Positions 21,303 to 34,946 are shown, counted from the stretch's first letter. The stretch: DNA of 64,000 nucleotides from Plasmodium brasilianum (GCF_023973825.1 NC_090120.1:1265001-1329000); one strand, 5' to 3'. Program-made: numbers and translations. Notes: generated by a model not told the origin, from the letters alone.

Positions 21303-24300
21303 CTGGACAGGGAATTAAAAATTTCTCTCCTTTTTTCATTCAGCGCTGAATATGAAAACTGAATGGAGCTATCATCAAGTATTGATAAACTAATTTGAAA
21401 AATCTTTTTAAGGATTTTCTTTTCTTCGTATTCTTCTTCATTTGTTATGTAATTTTTAGAAATTAATTCATAAATTTCAACAACTTTAATTAATATAGGA
21501 AAGGCAATTCTCGATAAGTTCAATAAATTTTTATTATTTTTTAAAAGCAACAAAAGAAAATTTGCATCCCGCAATAATAGTTTATTTATCCTAAAAATTA
21601 AACAAAATAGTTAAAATTTATTCATGTGAATATTCGTCAAGCCCGATATATTATTGTATGCGCATCTTCGCTATTCACAAGTATGTATAAATAAAAATAT
21701 ATAAATATATATATATATATATATTTATATGTATGTAACATACTTGCATATATGTATGAATGCATACTGCCGCAAAGTTATTTTAAATTTAACCTGCTAT
21801 CAAGGTATAACACTGAGTCCAAATATGAACACAAGAACTTTATTGCATACCCGCTCTTCTTCATAATCTCAACAATCATTTTTTGGGAGTTTATCACATG
21901 CTCGTTTTTTTCTAAAAAAGTTAAAAAGTTTGTTATGACGTGTGGCAATTTTTTTTTTTTTTTCCGCTTTCACAAATGTTCATGCGTGGAAATCGTATTA
22001 TGTATGTATGTGTGCAAGAATGCCTGTACGCGTACATATATGAGTTCTTACTTATGCTGAAGAATTCGTAAAGAATTGCAAAAAGCTGATGATTCAGTAA
22101 ATATAAATAAAACTTGTTCCGTTCAAATAAATTAGCATTATTTAAAATATAGAAATGAGTTATAAAGCCCTTGATCTCCAGTTTTTCATCGCTCTCGTTT
22201 TTGCTTAATATCTGCCTTTTCCTATGGGGAGAAAGAACAATAAAATAAAATATAAATAAAATATAAATAGAATATAAATAAAATATAAATAAAATAAAAT
22301 AAAAATAACAAATAAATAAATTAAAATTACGCATAAATGTCCTGTATGCATAGATACGTACACGTAAAAAAAAAAAAAAAAAATCATAACAGCAGTTTCG
22401 TACTGCACAATTATAAAATATTCTTTCCCTTTTTTATGCCTCTTCTTATTACATTATATCCATTGTTTTGATTAAGAGTCTGCAATAGTTGCATACAAAG
22501 ACAAGGAAGGATGAATAACTGTTGTCTGTAAAGTGAAAATAAAATGATTGAAAAATGATTGAAAAATGATTGAAAAATGATTGAAAAATGATTGAAAAAT
22601 GATTGGAAAATGATTGGAAAATGATTGGAAAATGATTGAAAAATGATTGGAAAATGATTGGAAAATGATTGGAAAATGATTGAAAAACATTTTGTGCATT
22701 TGCGGTGGCTGATACGATGCCATACTCAGCGCTATGCGTAAAGGGCTGAGAAAAAAATAATAATAAAACTGTGTAAATTTTTTTTTTTTTTGTTAAGTAC
22801 CTATTGAGCATATCCTTAATTTACGGAAGACAAAGGATAAAAGTTGTGACAGCTTATAAATGAGATGAAATAAAAGAAAAATTATTTGCGTTTTACTATA
22901 TATGTAAGCATTGTCTAAAAGCCCGTCAACATATTTAATCAAATGAATGTATATATTAGTAAAATGAGAAATGTTATTTAATTTCTGTTTTCGTAATATT
23001 ATAAGTGATAAAAATTTCTTGTTGTTACAAACAAAATATATTAATGTCATTATATATATGTTTGCTAGGTATATGAAGTTTTTAATTTCTTTTTCCTCTT
23101 TGTATGTTTTAATAATAACGTTATCGATATATATTAATATGTGTGCTACATCTTCATATAAATAATCTAGTATACTACATATATTTTGAATTACACTTTT
23201 GTATTTCAAACATATATACACTGATTTCATATGATCACATTCTACTAATATCTTGTTATAGTTAAATATAAAATCGTATATAATTATACAACTTCTTTTA
23301 TTATTTTCCTCTTTAAAATTGTAAATAACGTTCTTTAAATTTACAGACAAAAATAATTTAAAGAAAATAATTAAATTAGATATATTGATTATATCCTTAT
23401 TTTTCCTCACCCCTCTTTTCATTTTACATTCCTTATTCTTTTCCTCTATTTTTAGCAAGACCTTCTCCCCCTCTTTATTATTTGCAGAAAAGCTGATATG
23501 CACATCTTCGTTATCGCCAGTGCGTTCATATATACTGTCCGTTAGTTTGTTTGTATTATTTTTAGCTCCATTTATCTTATCACTTACTGCACCGTTCATC
23601 TGATCTCTTTGTTTTTTTTCCCGTTTCATATTGAAAATTTTCAAAATAAAAATACTGTAGAGAAAAAATTTGCATTCGTCATTGACTTGACAGAATATAC
23701 GATGGACCTTAATGTTTTGAAGAGTCTTAATAATTTTTCGAAGAACTGGATTGTTACAATACATGGAAAACTTTCCATTCGTTAAAAACGATACGAATAT
23801 ATATTCTATTAAATCTAAAAAGAAAATATTTATTGGTACGACACCGCTGTTTTTGTTAGTACTGCTAAGTAGTAACTTTTTGACAAACTTCTTAAAAACT
23901 TTTAGCGATTTATTGAAGTTGTTTTGTACACTGCGGACGGAAGGACCCATGATTCTATCATTGCTACTGCCCCTCCTATCGCTGCTTTTTTGTATATGAT
24001 TTATGAGATACGATATGTCGTCCTCGTCTAGAGTGACCTCGTCTTTTTTTTCTTCTGCCTCTGTCAATAGCTTTTCGTGAATTAACAAAAAATATTTGAT
24101 AAAAAAAATAAAGCAATTTTTTATTTTTTTGTTCCTATTTTTTACCATATTCGAGTTTTCCCTTTTACATTTCTTTCCTACATTACTGTGCGTATTGTTG
24201 TAGTGGTCAGCATCAGAATCGCTGCTAGAATAGTGTAATGTGTTCTTCTTTTGAGGAATTTCCTCTTTCCCTTTTTCGTCCTTTTTCGTTAATTTTTTAC

Positions 24301-27300
24301 TATTTTGAGTACACGTGCAGAATTCGGCAGATGGTCGTTCAACATGTAATTGAGCTTCTTCCTCCTCCTCCTCCTTCTCCTTCTCCTCCTTCTCATCATT
24401 TCTTTCACCTTGCTTATTTATAAAAATGAAAAAGATATGAAAAAAGAGTTTTAAAACAAGTAAATTTTTCCTACTCATATGTCTTTTGTTTGATATATAC
24501 TCTAACTGCTTTTTAAAAATATTAAAAGAAAATTTTATAAAATGAGAAAATGTGACTTTGTTTTCTCTTCTTTTTATAGAATGTAAATTCTTAACAAAGC
24601 AATGTAAAATATTAATCAAAATATGTTCATAATAAATATTATAATTTTTAAAATTTTCGAAAATTTTACATAACAGTGTATATAAATTGTCTTCCATATT
24701 TTCTATATCATTAAATAATAAAAATAATTTACTTAAAATGCATACATCTTTATTTAAATAACTATCATCTTTACTTTTTTTATTATTATTTTTTTTTACA
24801 TATATGTCGAAAGGCACTTTAATTTTTTCTGAACGTTCAGAAAATATTAACATCATTTCGTTGTAATAAGTGCAAACATGTTCAAAATAATTTTCCTGCT
24901 TTACAATCACCTTATTACTCAGATTGAATATCTCATACCATTTATTATTAACAATATACTTTTTATTCTTTTTAATTAACTTATTAACATATGCTGTTAA
25001 ACATGTTTCTTCCCTCCTTTTGTCAAACCTTTTTTTATAATATTTTAATTCTTTTTTTTTTTCCCTAAAATTATGCTCTAAATTGTTTATAAGTAAAATG
25101 TAATGCAACGTAAAAAGTTCAGCAAATAGTTTACACAATTTTTCCTTATCTTGAATCATAGAAAAGAATTCAAAAAAAAAGCTATAATCTCGTTCATTTT
25201 TTATTATATTAATATCAATAAATAAAATGCTTATAAAATTTAAGTAAACATTTTCTAACTCCTCTTCTCGATTAAATCTTTTCATTAAGTATATGTAATT
25301 GTATATAAAGAAGTACGATATATACTTGCAAATTCTCTTCTTCATTACATATGAATACTCGGAAAGGGCGTTTTTCTTCAACACGTTCGTGAGCTCCTGC
25401 AGGTAAGTAAGAAGTTTTCTCTTGTCTGAAAAAAAAAGAAATTATGTAGAAGACCGGACATAGAAATATGTACAGATATACAAATGTACGTAGCACATAC
25501 AGAGGGATATACGAATATACGTACATACCATAGAGATAACATAAACACAATCCTATGCCCGTTCTGTAAACAAACACTGTGTTTGTTCAAACAAGCAGGG
25601 GGTACGGGACCTAACACAAACATATCCATATACAAACATATATATATGTATATATGTGTATACATGTATGTATTAAGTGTTGTCCGCTTTTCATGTACCC
25701 TCCCCTACACTCGCTAGTCGTAGCTAGCTGTTACCTGTCAAGTGCACCTCATCACAGTAGATATAGAAATACATCGTCTCCAAAAGGATCTGTAGTAGGT
25801 CAAAAAATTTGTACACTGTATTATCCTTAACATATTCATCGTAAGTTTGTTCAATATTATAAAAACAGTTCTCTAACATATTTATTATTACTCGAATATT
25901 TTCTTTAGCTGTGTTTGTGTCTATGTCTATGTCTATATCTGTGCCTGTGCCTGTGCCTGTGTTTATGCTTTTATCTGTCGAACTATTTAACAAGGTATAC
26001 ATGGTTAGTCTACTTATACTGTAATTAACAAAAATAAATATATAAAGACTGTAGAAAGAATCATAATAATTTACATTAATAATATTTCCCTTAATCTCTT
26101 CATGGAAAATAATTATATTTCTTTTCTTCTGTAGATACAGCTTTGTTATTTTCTTAATAAAATTTAACAGACTATTGTTTATATTGTTCTTATAAATACA
26201 CATCAGGTAGGAACATAATATGTATTCCATCGTTTCAATATTTACAAATGCAGCTTTATATTTTTGTACTAAACTAGCGAATGAACAATGATCCTCCTCA
26301 TTACCACCTGCAGGAGAAGATAGCACGGACGGCTGCATTGTATACGTCGGTGCGTGCGTCGAAGGATACAGCATTGAAGTTTGTTGACCATTTTGTACAT
26401 GCAATACTTCGATCGATTTGGTAGGATTCAAATTACTTTTCAGAGAAAGAAAAATTTGACTTAATAAATTGTCCAAATTCTTTATGTGATATTCATATAG
26501 TTCAGCGAAGTAACACAAAAAGTTTATAGATTGGTCAATCAGTTTGTCCATGTTATCTCTGAATACGTGTACAAACACTGGGGTTAGCAAAAATTTAATT
26601 GTTCTCACGGGATTCCTCTGCTGAGTCCGCATCTGCTTCTGTTGCTGCGCCTTCTGTTCATTCCTCTTTTTTTCGTTTGTGCCCCCACTCACCACATGAT
26701 TATGTAGAAACTCTAGCAGCTTATTCAAATTAGATGTGTTTATATATGAACATACTATATTTTTAATAACGTGGTTACTCATGTTAAGTATGTAATGACT
26801 TGTAAATACATTTATATTTGTGCATCTACTGTAACTGTTTATCCTTTTAATAAATGAAAAGAATGTTGAAAAGATAAAAGTACGAGTGCTTGTTTCCAGG
26901 TATACTATATTCATTAGATTAACTAGACAAGTGTATATTAAATAGTTTATATATATAACAAGTTTTCCTTTTTTTTTTCCTTTCCTTTGCCTATTATTGT
27001 TGAACAAACAGAAAAGGTGAACTACTTCGTTATCATCATTATGATTGTTACTTCCTCTTTTTCGATTTCTTTTACATGTGCTAAAAACATTCTTTAGTTT
27101 GTAGTTGTATAATAATAGATGTGGTTTTCCTCTTATGTACATTTTTTCATATTTATCACCTGAATTTGCAATATGTTCTTGACCATTATTATTCTCTTTG
27201 CATTCTTTTATAGTTTGTTTATTCTTTTCATACAGCGAAAGATATGCAATGCTTGAACATACAAATATATATTTAACAAAGTGAGCTAGATTAACAAATA

Positions 27301-29428
27301 GAAATATATCTCTTTTTATAATATTTTTTTTTTTTAAAAAATTTAAAAATTTATAAATTAGTTTAGAGTAGTCTATTAAAATGTGTATATTACTATACAC
27401 TTCTTTATTTTGGTTTAAATCAATATCTTCCTCAAAATGGCAAAAGGAATACGGTATTTTCATATTAATGCTTTTAAAATATTCCACTTCCTTTGTGCGG
27501 ATAGCACTCTGCGTCATGTTTGCATCTTCTTCTGTTGCTGCATCTGTTGCTGCTTCTGTTGCTGCTTCTGTTGCTGCTTCTGCTTCTGCTTCTACATCTA
27601 CAGCTATGGTGGTTACTTCTAAATCTGTTTCACTCTTTTCTTCACGTTCTCCGTTTCGAACTAATTCTAAGTCCACGGAAGCACCGATGTCTCCATTTAC
27701 TTGCATGATATTATCATTTTTTCCCTTTTTCTTTTCCTCCATTTTGTTTTTTTTCGACTTGTTCATTATATTTGCAGTACAGGTACCATCTGTGTTTTGC
27801 TGTATCGTATTTGTAACAGTATTGTGAACACATTTTCCTCTGTTATAAAAAAAGACATTAGCGTTAAATAATTTCATATAATAATTTTTTAACAATTTTG
27901 TATATATGGTTAATTCGAAGTGCGGTATTAATAAAAATAAAAAAAAATAATTTTCCAAATATGGTGAAGTAGATTTCCTATTATATGTCATAAAAAAATA
28001 TTTCATTATTATGATAAAACATTTAATGCATCCTTTAATTTTTGAAATATTTAGATATTTGTATCTCTCATTCATTTCTTTGTCATTTTTAAAAAAATAT
28101 CTTAATTTTTCTTTTTTATTTTGTGTTATATTAAATGAACAATTAAGGCTATTTCTTTCATAATCAAAAGAAAAACATGGTTTATCATTCGATATTTTAT
28201 TTAAAAGTAAATAAACTGTTTCAATTATTTTTTCATTCTCTGAAAAATTTAAAAAGGAGTAATTCATTCTAAACCTATATTTACTACATATGTATGACGA
28301 ATATATATTTTTAAAATAAGATACATCAATATTTTCTATGCTCATAACAACTATTCTTTTTATATTAAACTTCATCTGGTATAAGTTGTCAATAAGGGAG
28401 GTACGTGCATTACTCGTACGGACATTACTGGTGCGTCCTACGTACCTACTTCCATGTGGACCCCCAACAGCCTCTATATAATCACATACATAACAGTACA
28501 ATGCAAATAAATTATTGTAAAAGGCATATATTTTTATATCATCCGATGACGTTTTTAAATTTCTAAAATATAAACTAAATATATTATTTATATATATAAC
28601 TAAATCGTGTATTCTACTGTTCGAGTTGTATGTTTTCTCACTTGAGCAGAATTGTTCAACATTATCTTGTCCCTTTTTCCTCCTTTTATTAAAATTTGTA
28701 ACATTCAGTGGGCTAACCTCCTTTTTATAGTTTCTATCAACTATTGGCAGTTGTTTACCTTTTTTACGTTTTCTCTTTAATCGCACGCGTTGCGGAGCTT
28801 GTCCCAGCCTACTTGGGTCTGCATCATCATCATCATATTCGTTATCACGTTTGTAATCATTCTCGTCATCGCTTTGTCCATCCCTTAGTCTATCATTTTG
28901 TTCCTCAATCTGATGATCGTTTCCCCCGTTAGCTCCTTCATCATTCCGCTTCTCAGCACTACCCAGTGTGTAGACCACCTTCCTCCGAATGCAATACATA
29001 TTTATATTACAGAAATTTCGTATAAGCAGAATAACGGCATCAAACAGCATGTTAAATAAAATGTTTACATTTAAATTGGGTCTTCCAGTCTTACTAATTA
29101 GAGATAGTATATTGCTGACAATTTTTATTTTTATCTTATCATTTTTTTCTAATATATAATTTAAATTTAACCAAGTTAAAATTCTATCTAGAACTATAGT
29201 TTCTACACTTATGTCATTACTTGTCAATATTTGCAAAATTTTCAAAATTAATTTATAATTATTATTGTATACAAGTTTTAAATTAATACTTGATAATATT
29301 CCAACGTAGTACTCAACATTATTCTCTACATCTTTTCTTTCCATGGACTTTTTTTTTTCTTTGAAATTTTTTAGTAAATTTTCAATGGGATATCCCCCCA
29401 GTGAATTGTAGCAACTTAGGTCATTCAT
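21299..29428 (-). CDS. Very large conserved protein, helical, family not recognised
   Basis: I reconstruct six exons on the minus strand: 29428-25735, 25425-22801, 22525-22453, 22221-22052, 21966-21794 and 21590-21299. The joins after exons 1, 2, 3 and 5 are phase-consistent (donors GTAACA, GTACTT, GTAATA and GTTAAA). Exon 5 begins with CGG plus a 15-A run that would have to be 14 or 17 for the phase to fit. The total is about 2,341 residues. The start is MNDLSCYNSLGGYPIENLLK; upstream codons are (TA)n-derived. The protein is mostly alpha-helical by composition, with Leu/Ile/Phe-rich segments like HEAT or ARM arrays, charged low-complexity inserts, and a short AEA/EAAT tandem around residue 610-640. 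It ends REIFNSLSS. Giant helical proteins of ribosome biogenesis (Urb2 type) or proteasome activators (PA200 type) are possible relatives, but no diagnostic motif was seen. Confidence 0.75.
22543..22690. repeat. 11-bp minisatellite in intron of the giant gene
   Basis: About 13 copies of TGATTGAAAAA or TGATTGGAAAA (11 bp) lie within the 22526-22800 intron. The 'NHFPIIFQS' peptides on the minus strand come from it and are spliced out in the model. Confidence 0.9.
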
Positions 29429-29491
29429 GTTTTCTATAATATACACAAAAAGGAAGAGCGAAAAAGGCAAACATAAGTACGTGTTATGCAC

Positions 29492-29537
<46 letters not shown>

Positions 29538-30009
29538 GTACATATACATGTACATACATACACACGCATATATATACATGTAACACAAGGACAGGTATAA
29601 CGTAAATGAAAAACAAATCAAACAAAAAGCGCTTTACAGTTGTTCAAATAAAGCGTCCACTTGGCAAATAGACGATCGAGTCCGTTGATTAACAAATTAG
29701 TTGTCGGACGAAATAACATAATACCTTTAAGTACATTCAAGCATATTTTTTTGCATAAAAATTATTTTATATAAAAACAAAAATAATATAATAACAGGAT
29801 GCTCATATTTTATTTTTTTTGAAAAAAGTAAAATAGCTATTCACTACATGCAAATAAAATAAAGTCCATAATGAAATGGAAATTATATTATTGTGCCATA
29901 ATATACATGTAATTAATATGATGCTAAAATAATGAACAAATTAATTATAAGCAAATAATAAGAACAAATAAAAAAACATCAAAAAATGATATAAATTGCA
30001 AGGATGCTC

Positions 30010-30210
30010 ATATTAAAAATTAAAAGAAGTTAAAATTTAAAAAACGTTAAAATTTAAAAAACGTTAAAAATTAAAAGAAGTTAAAATTTAAAAAACGTTA
30101 AAATTTAAAAAATGTTAAAATTAAAAAATGTTAAAATTAAAAAATGTTAAAATTAAAAAATGTTAAAATTAAATAAAATTAAAATTAAAAAAATCTAAAA
30201 TTTAAAAAAG
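30010..30210. repeat. GTTAAAATTTAAAAAAC-type minisatellite
   Basis: Degenerate tandem copies of a 14-17-bp unit (GTTAAAATTAAAAAAT and GTTAAAATTTAAAAAAC) span about 200 bp of the spacer. Confidence 0.8.
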
Positions 30211-30530
30211 TTAAAAATAAAGTTAAAAATGACAAATGAAAAATTTTAAACCGTACCAATTTTAATATTATATTCCCATTTCTCATATTTAAGAAGCGAT
30301 CAAAAGTTTGTAGAAATCCCGCTATGTTCTTATTCATACATAATTATATTTATTAAACAAGTATTAGGTCGTATACAATTTTGCTTTTCATTGTTAATCT
30401 TTGTTATTGCACTTATGGCTCTCCCAATATGTTAACCTAAAAAAAAAGTTAGAACGATGTAGCTCCTGCTTGAAGTCTACGCAAAGGTGAACATGCATAT
30501 GCGAATGTAAACGTGCAAATGTAAATTTGT

Positions 30531-30803
30531 AAATGTATGTATGTATGTACGTATGTATGTATGTACGTATGTATGTATGTACGTATGTATGTATGTACGT
30601 AAGTATGTATGTATGTATGTATGTATGTACGTATGTATGTATGTATGTATGTATGTTTGTATGTATGTATGTATGTATGTATGTTTGTATGTATGTATGT
30701 ATGTTTGTATGTATGTATGTATGTATGTATGTATGTATGTATGTATGTATGTATGTATGTATGTATGTATGTATGTATGTATGTATGTATGTATGTATGT
30801 ATG

Positions 30804-30834
<31 letters not shown>

Positions 30835-30866
30835 GTATGTACGTATGTACGTATGTACGTATGTAT
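30531..30866. repeat. (GTAT)n microsatellite, about 335 bp
   Basis: An almost uninterrupted tetranucleotide array of ATGT/GTAT with occasional ACGT, TTGT and AAGT variants. It is open in all frames on both strands because it lacks stop codons, which explains the 'MYVCMYVC' and 'HTYIHTYI' frames. Confidence 0.95.
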
Positions 30867-30967
30867 TCACGTATGCTTGTATTTTTTTTTTTCTGGCTCA
30901 TTTTTCTCCCTTTTTTGACCCTTTTTTTTGGCGCGTTTAAAATTTGATTTACCTGACTTGATCAGAA

Positions 30968-31045
30968 TATAATTTTGTAATTTATAATTTGTAATTTATA
31001 ATTTGTAATTTATAATTTGTAATTTATAATTTGTAATTTGTACTT
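30968..31045. repeat. 14-bp TAATTTATAATTTG minisatellite
   Basis: About five copies of a 14-bp AT-rich unit, followed by degenerate TTGCAACTTTACAAT copies to about 31130. It is intergenic. Confidence 0.8.
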
Positions 31046-31536
31046 TGTAATTTGTACTTTATAATTTTGCAACTTTACAATTTTGCAACTTTACAATTTT
31101 GCAGTTTTGTAATATTGTAACTTTGCAATAATTTAATGTTGTAAATTTTTTTTTTTTTCCCCTTTTTATTTCTTTACGAACAAACATTGCACATAACGTA
31201 AAAAAATGACTTTGCTATTTTGTAGAAATATACGCTAACCATTTTAAGATTATTATTACGAAGAATACACGTGTTACATCTTTTACATCCTGTTAAGATA
31301 TACTGTGTGCTATTTATAATACCAGGAAAATGATATGAGTGTACTCATGCTAATACAGCAGAAGTATATTTTTATGTGTATATATTTTTAATTTGTTGAA
31401 GTATGCACGTTAACTAATTTTCGACTTTTTTTCAGTAAATTTAATACAGTACTTTATAATTTATACTTATGTATATAATTTTAGAGCTCAGTTAATAAGA
31501 AAAATGACAAAATGAAAAGCATGAAAGAAAAATAAA

Positions 31537-31888
31537 ATGAATGTAAAAATAGCGAAAAGTGTAATTGGAGGTTACAGCTTCTTCTTTCAGAGGATAGAAT
31601 TTATTGCCACTGAGTCTCTTATAAAAAATTCTTTTTTAACAAAAGAGTATTATGACAAAGCCAAAAAAAAAAAAAAAATTGATCTTTTTGATTTTATACC
31701 TCCAGAAAATTTCCTTTCGTCTTATTTTCAAAAACTGGATAAATGTTATTCGAATCCTCGATCAATATTGCGGTAAGTCCTATGAATTTTTTTTTTTTTT
31801 TCTTTAATATTTACTGTTAGTCTGTGCTGCGTAATTCGTATTAGTGGTCATTTTGCTTTATACCCACGTACATACATACGTGCACATT

Positions 31889-31927
<39 letters not shown>

Positions 31928-33265
31928 ACTTACGGTAGCATGTAATATACATGTACACGGTGCGCACTGACGCTTCAATCATCCTTTTCCTCTAACAGGC
32001 TGTACAAGGAGTACATTGAGAAGGAGGATTATCCAAATTACAACTGGCTAGTCAGATGCTTTTGCCAGCTAGCTAATGTATTCGGCTTCAACTCCTTCTG
32101 GAGTGTTAAGGATAAAGAGGCAATACATGAGCTGAAGCTGTTTAAATACTTGGTGTATGATTTAATTGAACGGAAAGAGCTAATAAAGGCTAGACATTGC
32201 CCAAGATTGCTTTATGCTATGTGTTGCTTAGATTATAGATGTTATTTTATGCTACCTACTATTTTAGAAATAATCGAAATGAACATAGAGAAGTACCGAA
32301 TACCAACATTGTGTATGGTTAGTTTTTCCTTATCTTACTTAGGATTAATAAATAAGGATATACAGTTTGGGTCCGTTAACAACTTATCAAGGAGCTATAA
32401 TGTAATAATAAATGTAATGAACAATATATATGAAAGAAGAGAAGAAGCGAAGAAAGACACGACAAATTTCTGTTGGTCCTTATTAGCCTACGTTTTAGTC
32501 ATAAATAATTTGTATACATTTCCTTTAAGGAGTAGCTCTGACAATAACATCAGTGATGAGGGTAGCACTCGTGGAAGTAGCTTCTTACCTGAGGTTTTAA
32601 AAAACGCATGTATGTCCTTAACAAAAGAGAATATATCAGAGAGCGGGTGGGTACAATACTTTTTATATATAACATTGTACTGTTGTGATATTGAAAAACC
32701 AAGTAACGAGTTGGAAATAAAAGAAAGTATTCCTTTTTTTATTCAAGAATATTTACATTTGAAATGGTTAGACAATATTTTAATAACTGCTCAAAATCAA
32801 GGCTCGGAAAAAATTCAACTAGAAATGGAAAACATCATTCAGAAATTGCATCTAAAAAATTTTTTTATTAATTTATCAGTTGGAAGAAAAATAGATGAAC
32901 AGCATTGTTTTTTTACATCTCACTTTTACAAGCCTTTAAATTTATGTATTGAATATGACTACTTTCACCCGATTGGTATGAACAGACCATTAATTAATGG
33001 TATCATTTCATTAAAAAATCGAATTTTTAAAAAGTTAAATTATAATGTTGTCAATATTCATAAATGTTATTGGGACATCCTAACCAATGAGCAGAAAGAA
33101 TTGCAATTAATAAAAATTTTAGATGCTTTTCAAAAAGAACAAGAAAAGAATAGATATAATGCAAAAGAACTCTATCAAGACAAATACTTCAATTCAGATT
33201 TGCTGCACTTGAAACATAAACGGATTAAGTTTCATACATGGCCACCTGAAAACATAACAATTTGA
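31537..33265 (+). CDS. Helical-repeat protein, possibly organellar (HPR/FASTK-like)
   Basis: Two exons, 31537-31772 and 31999-33265 (donor CG|GTAAGT, acceptor CTAACAG), join in phase and give 500 residues. I do not recognise a definite family. The middle part has repeated helical pairs of the type PRLLYAMCCLDYRCYFMLPT and KYRIPTLCMVSFSLSYLGL. These resemble the heptatricopeptide/FASTK-like helices found in Plasmodium organellar RNA-binding proteins, but no C-terminal RAP motif is evident. The N-terminus (MNVKIAKSVIGGYSFFFQ) could act as a mitochondrial presequence. The C-terminal 40 residues are highly charged (KKEQEKNRYNAKELYQDKYF region). A role in organellar RNA handling is inference only. 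The intron holds (TA)n. Confidence 0.72.
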
Positions 33266-33842
33266 CGGGGTAAACAAAATACAATCAAGTTGGTACTCAT
33301 ATCTGCATGACCTAGTCCCGATAACCAGAGCTCTTATGCTTGTAACTACTACTTTCGTTTCTTCGTTCATGTTACGATGATGTACATAGATTTATGGGGT
33401 TCCATTTAGCTTTTACCAAGGCTCATTTATAGCTTATATCTTTGCGTATTTCATTATGACTTTTCTTCCTTCTGATCCCCATAGTCCTTTTTTTTTTTGT
33501 ACATATTTTTCTTATGAAAATAACGTTAAATGTTTGCACCGTTTTATATGTAAGTCAAAAATTTACGCCATTATATATATGTTAAATATTTACACCATTA
33601 TATATATGTCAAAATTTTGCACCGTTTTATATATATATGTCAAAAATTTACATCATTATATAAATGTCAAAAATTTGCACCCTTATATGTGTATGTCAAA
33701 ATTTTGCACCGTTTTATATATATATATAGGTCAACATTTTGCACCGTTTTATATATAAATCAAATTTTACAAAAAAAAAAAAAAAATAAAGAGTACTTCC
33801 CCTATTGCAACATTTAGTGCCTCATAGCAAAGGGGACATTTT
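33266..33842. other. Convergent intergenic region with 27-bp-type repeat
   Basis: This lies between the 3' ends of the helical-repeat gene and the NFU gene. It is dominated by a degenerate tandem repeat (about 33525-33765) with units such as TTTGCACCGTTTTATATATA and ATGTCAAAAATTT. No gene is seen. Confidence 0.65.
33525..33765. repeat. Degenerate minisatellite, units of about 25-32 bp
   Basis: Seven to eight copies combine CAAAA(A/T)TTTGCACC with a (TA)n segment of varying length, so the period changes with the TA count. It is intergenic. Confidence 0.8.
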
Positions 33843-34183
33843 TTAATTTTCAAAATTAACAGTCAATGACGGGAATTTTTGCTTTAGTCTTTCTGTTATT
33901 TCGCTTCTGATATTGAATGGTATATTTACTTCTTCACTTTCGTTGTCCACATTTTTGAACAACAGGGAAATGGAGTTGTTAATTTGTTCCTTGTTGTGCA
34001 CCACATTTTTAATTATCACTTCCACTTCTGCAATAAATGAAAAAAAAGAAAAAAAGGATAAGAAAAATTAATAGCAATTTGTAATTGTTTAATTTGACCA
34101 TGTTTTAAATTGCCTTTTTTTCGTGGCTCCTCCTGTACGCATTTTGCTACGTTGCATATATATGTATATGTGTATGTATATGT

Positions 34184-34233
<50 letters not shown>

Positions 34234-34946
34234 ACATGCACGTATATACGTGGGCGTGTGCCCATGCTGCAGTACTAACGCTTTCAAAAAGCGACACTTA
34301 AGGAGGTAATACTATTTTTCCCTTGTTGCCCCTCCAGCAACTTTGACTTAGGCAGTTAAGTATGAATGTAATGATTGTTTAATTTAACTACGAACTTACT
34401 TAGAAAATCAAAATATGGCTTTAGATCATTTAAACAATTCTGCACATTTTCCTTATTTATTTCATCAAAATTGGTTATTAATACATTTGGCTCTTCATTT
34501 TTTTCATTCCGGATATACATTTTTAACGTTTTTTTAATAACCTGAGAAACAGTAACACTATTTGAGCTACAAGTAACACAATTCCCCAGCAGCCTGATAT
34601 ACAGATCATTATTTTTTATGTCTACTAATTCAACATCACCATTATCTATTTGTAATTTTGGTCTTATTAAATTTAATACCTTTTCAACATTTTCTGGGGT
34701 TAACTGGTAATGCAACCCTTCATCATTTTCCTTTCCCGATGACAATATTTTGAATTTGGAAAATTTTTTTTTATTTTGTATATTTGTTTTATTCCGCAAT
34801 ATATTTAATGTGTCGTTGTTAAGGAGATCTTGATTTGTGTGTACAAAAAGAAGACTCGTTTTCGTGTGTTTCAAGCTGCTTATGCTTTTTGCACTGAGGC
34901 TGTACATAAAAAAAAGTACCTTTACGAGGAAAAAAAGCTGGTTCAT
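33843..34946 (-). CDS. NFUapi: NifU-like Fe-S scaffold protein, probably apicoplast NFU
   Basis: Two exons, 34946-34400 and 34027-33843 (donor A|GTAAGTTC, acceptor TTGCAG), join in phase and give 243 residues. The N-terminus begins with a hydrophobic signal-like stretch ([20 protein letters not shown]) followed by a basic, Asn/Lys-rich segment, the usual bipartite apicoplast targeting layout. The NFU domain starts near residue 83 ([28 protein letters not shown]) and contains the cluster-binding CxxC in [10 protein letters not shown] (Cys123 and Cys126). The C-terminal part continues in exon 2 ([12 protein letters not shown]). NFU proteins carry and hand over [4Fe-4S] clusters in the SUF pathway. 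Upstream codons before Met1 derive from (GTAT)-like repeat and are excluded. Confidence 0.92.

Larger units (their letters stand above)
29429..31536. promoter_or_regulatory. Divergent intergenic region, repeat-rich
   Basis: This lies between the start of the giant minus-strand gene and the start of the plus-strand helical-repeat gene, so both promoters should be here. It contains (TA)n at about 29497-29525 and three tandem arrays listed separately. No gene is seen; long frames at 30394-30947 are purely (GTAT)n. Confidence 0.6.

Noticed and set aside
27381..27827. Plus-strand frame of 148 residues opposite the giant gene
   Set aside because: It is the antisense shadow of the Ala/Glu-rich coding repeat in exon 1 of the minus-strand gene.
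30394..30947. Overlapping long open frames on both strands ('HTYIHTYI', 'MYVCMYVC')
   Set aside because: They come entirely from the (GTAT)n array, which contains no stop codons in any register, and there is no non-repeat coding sequence.
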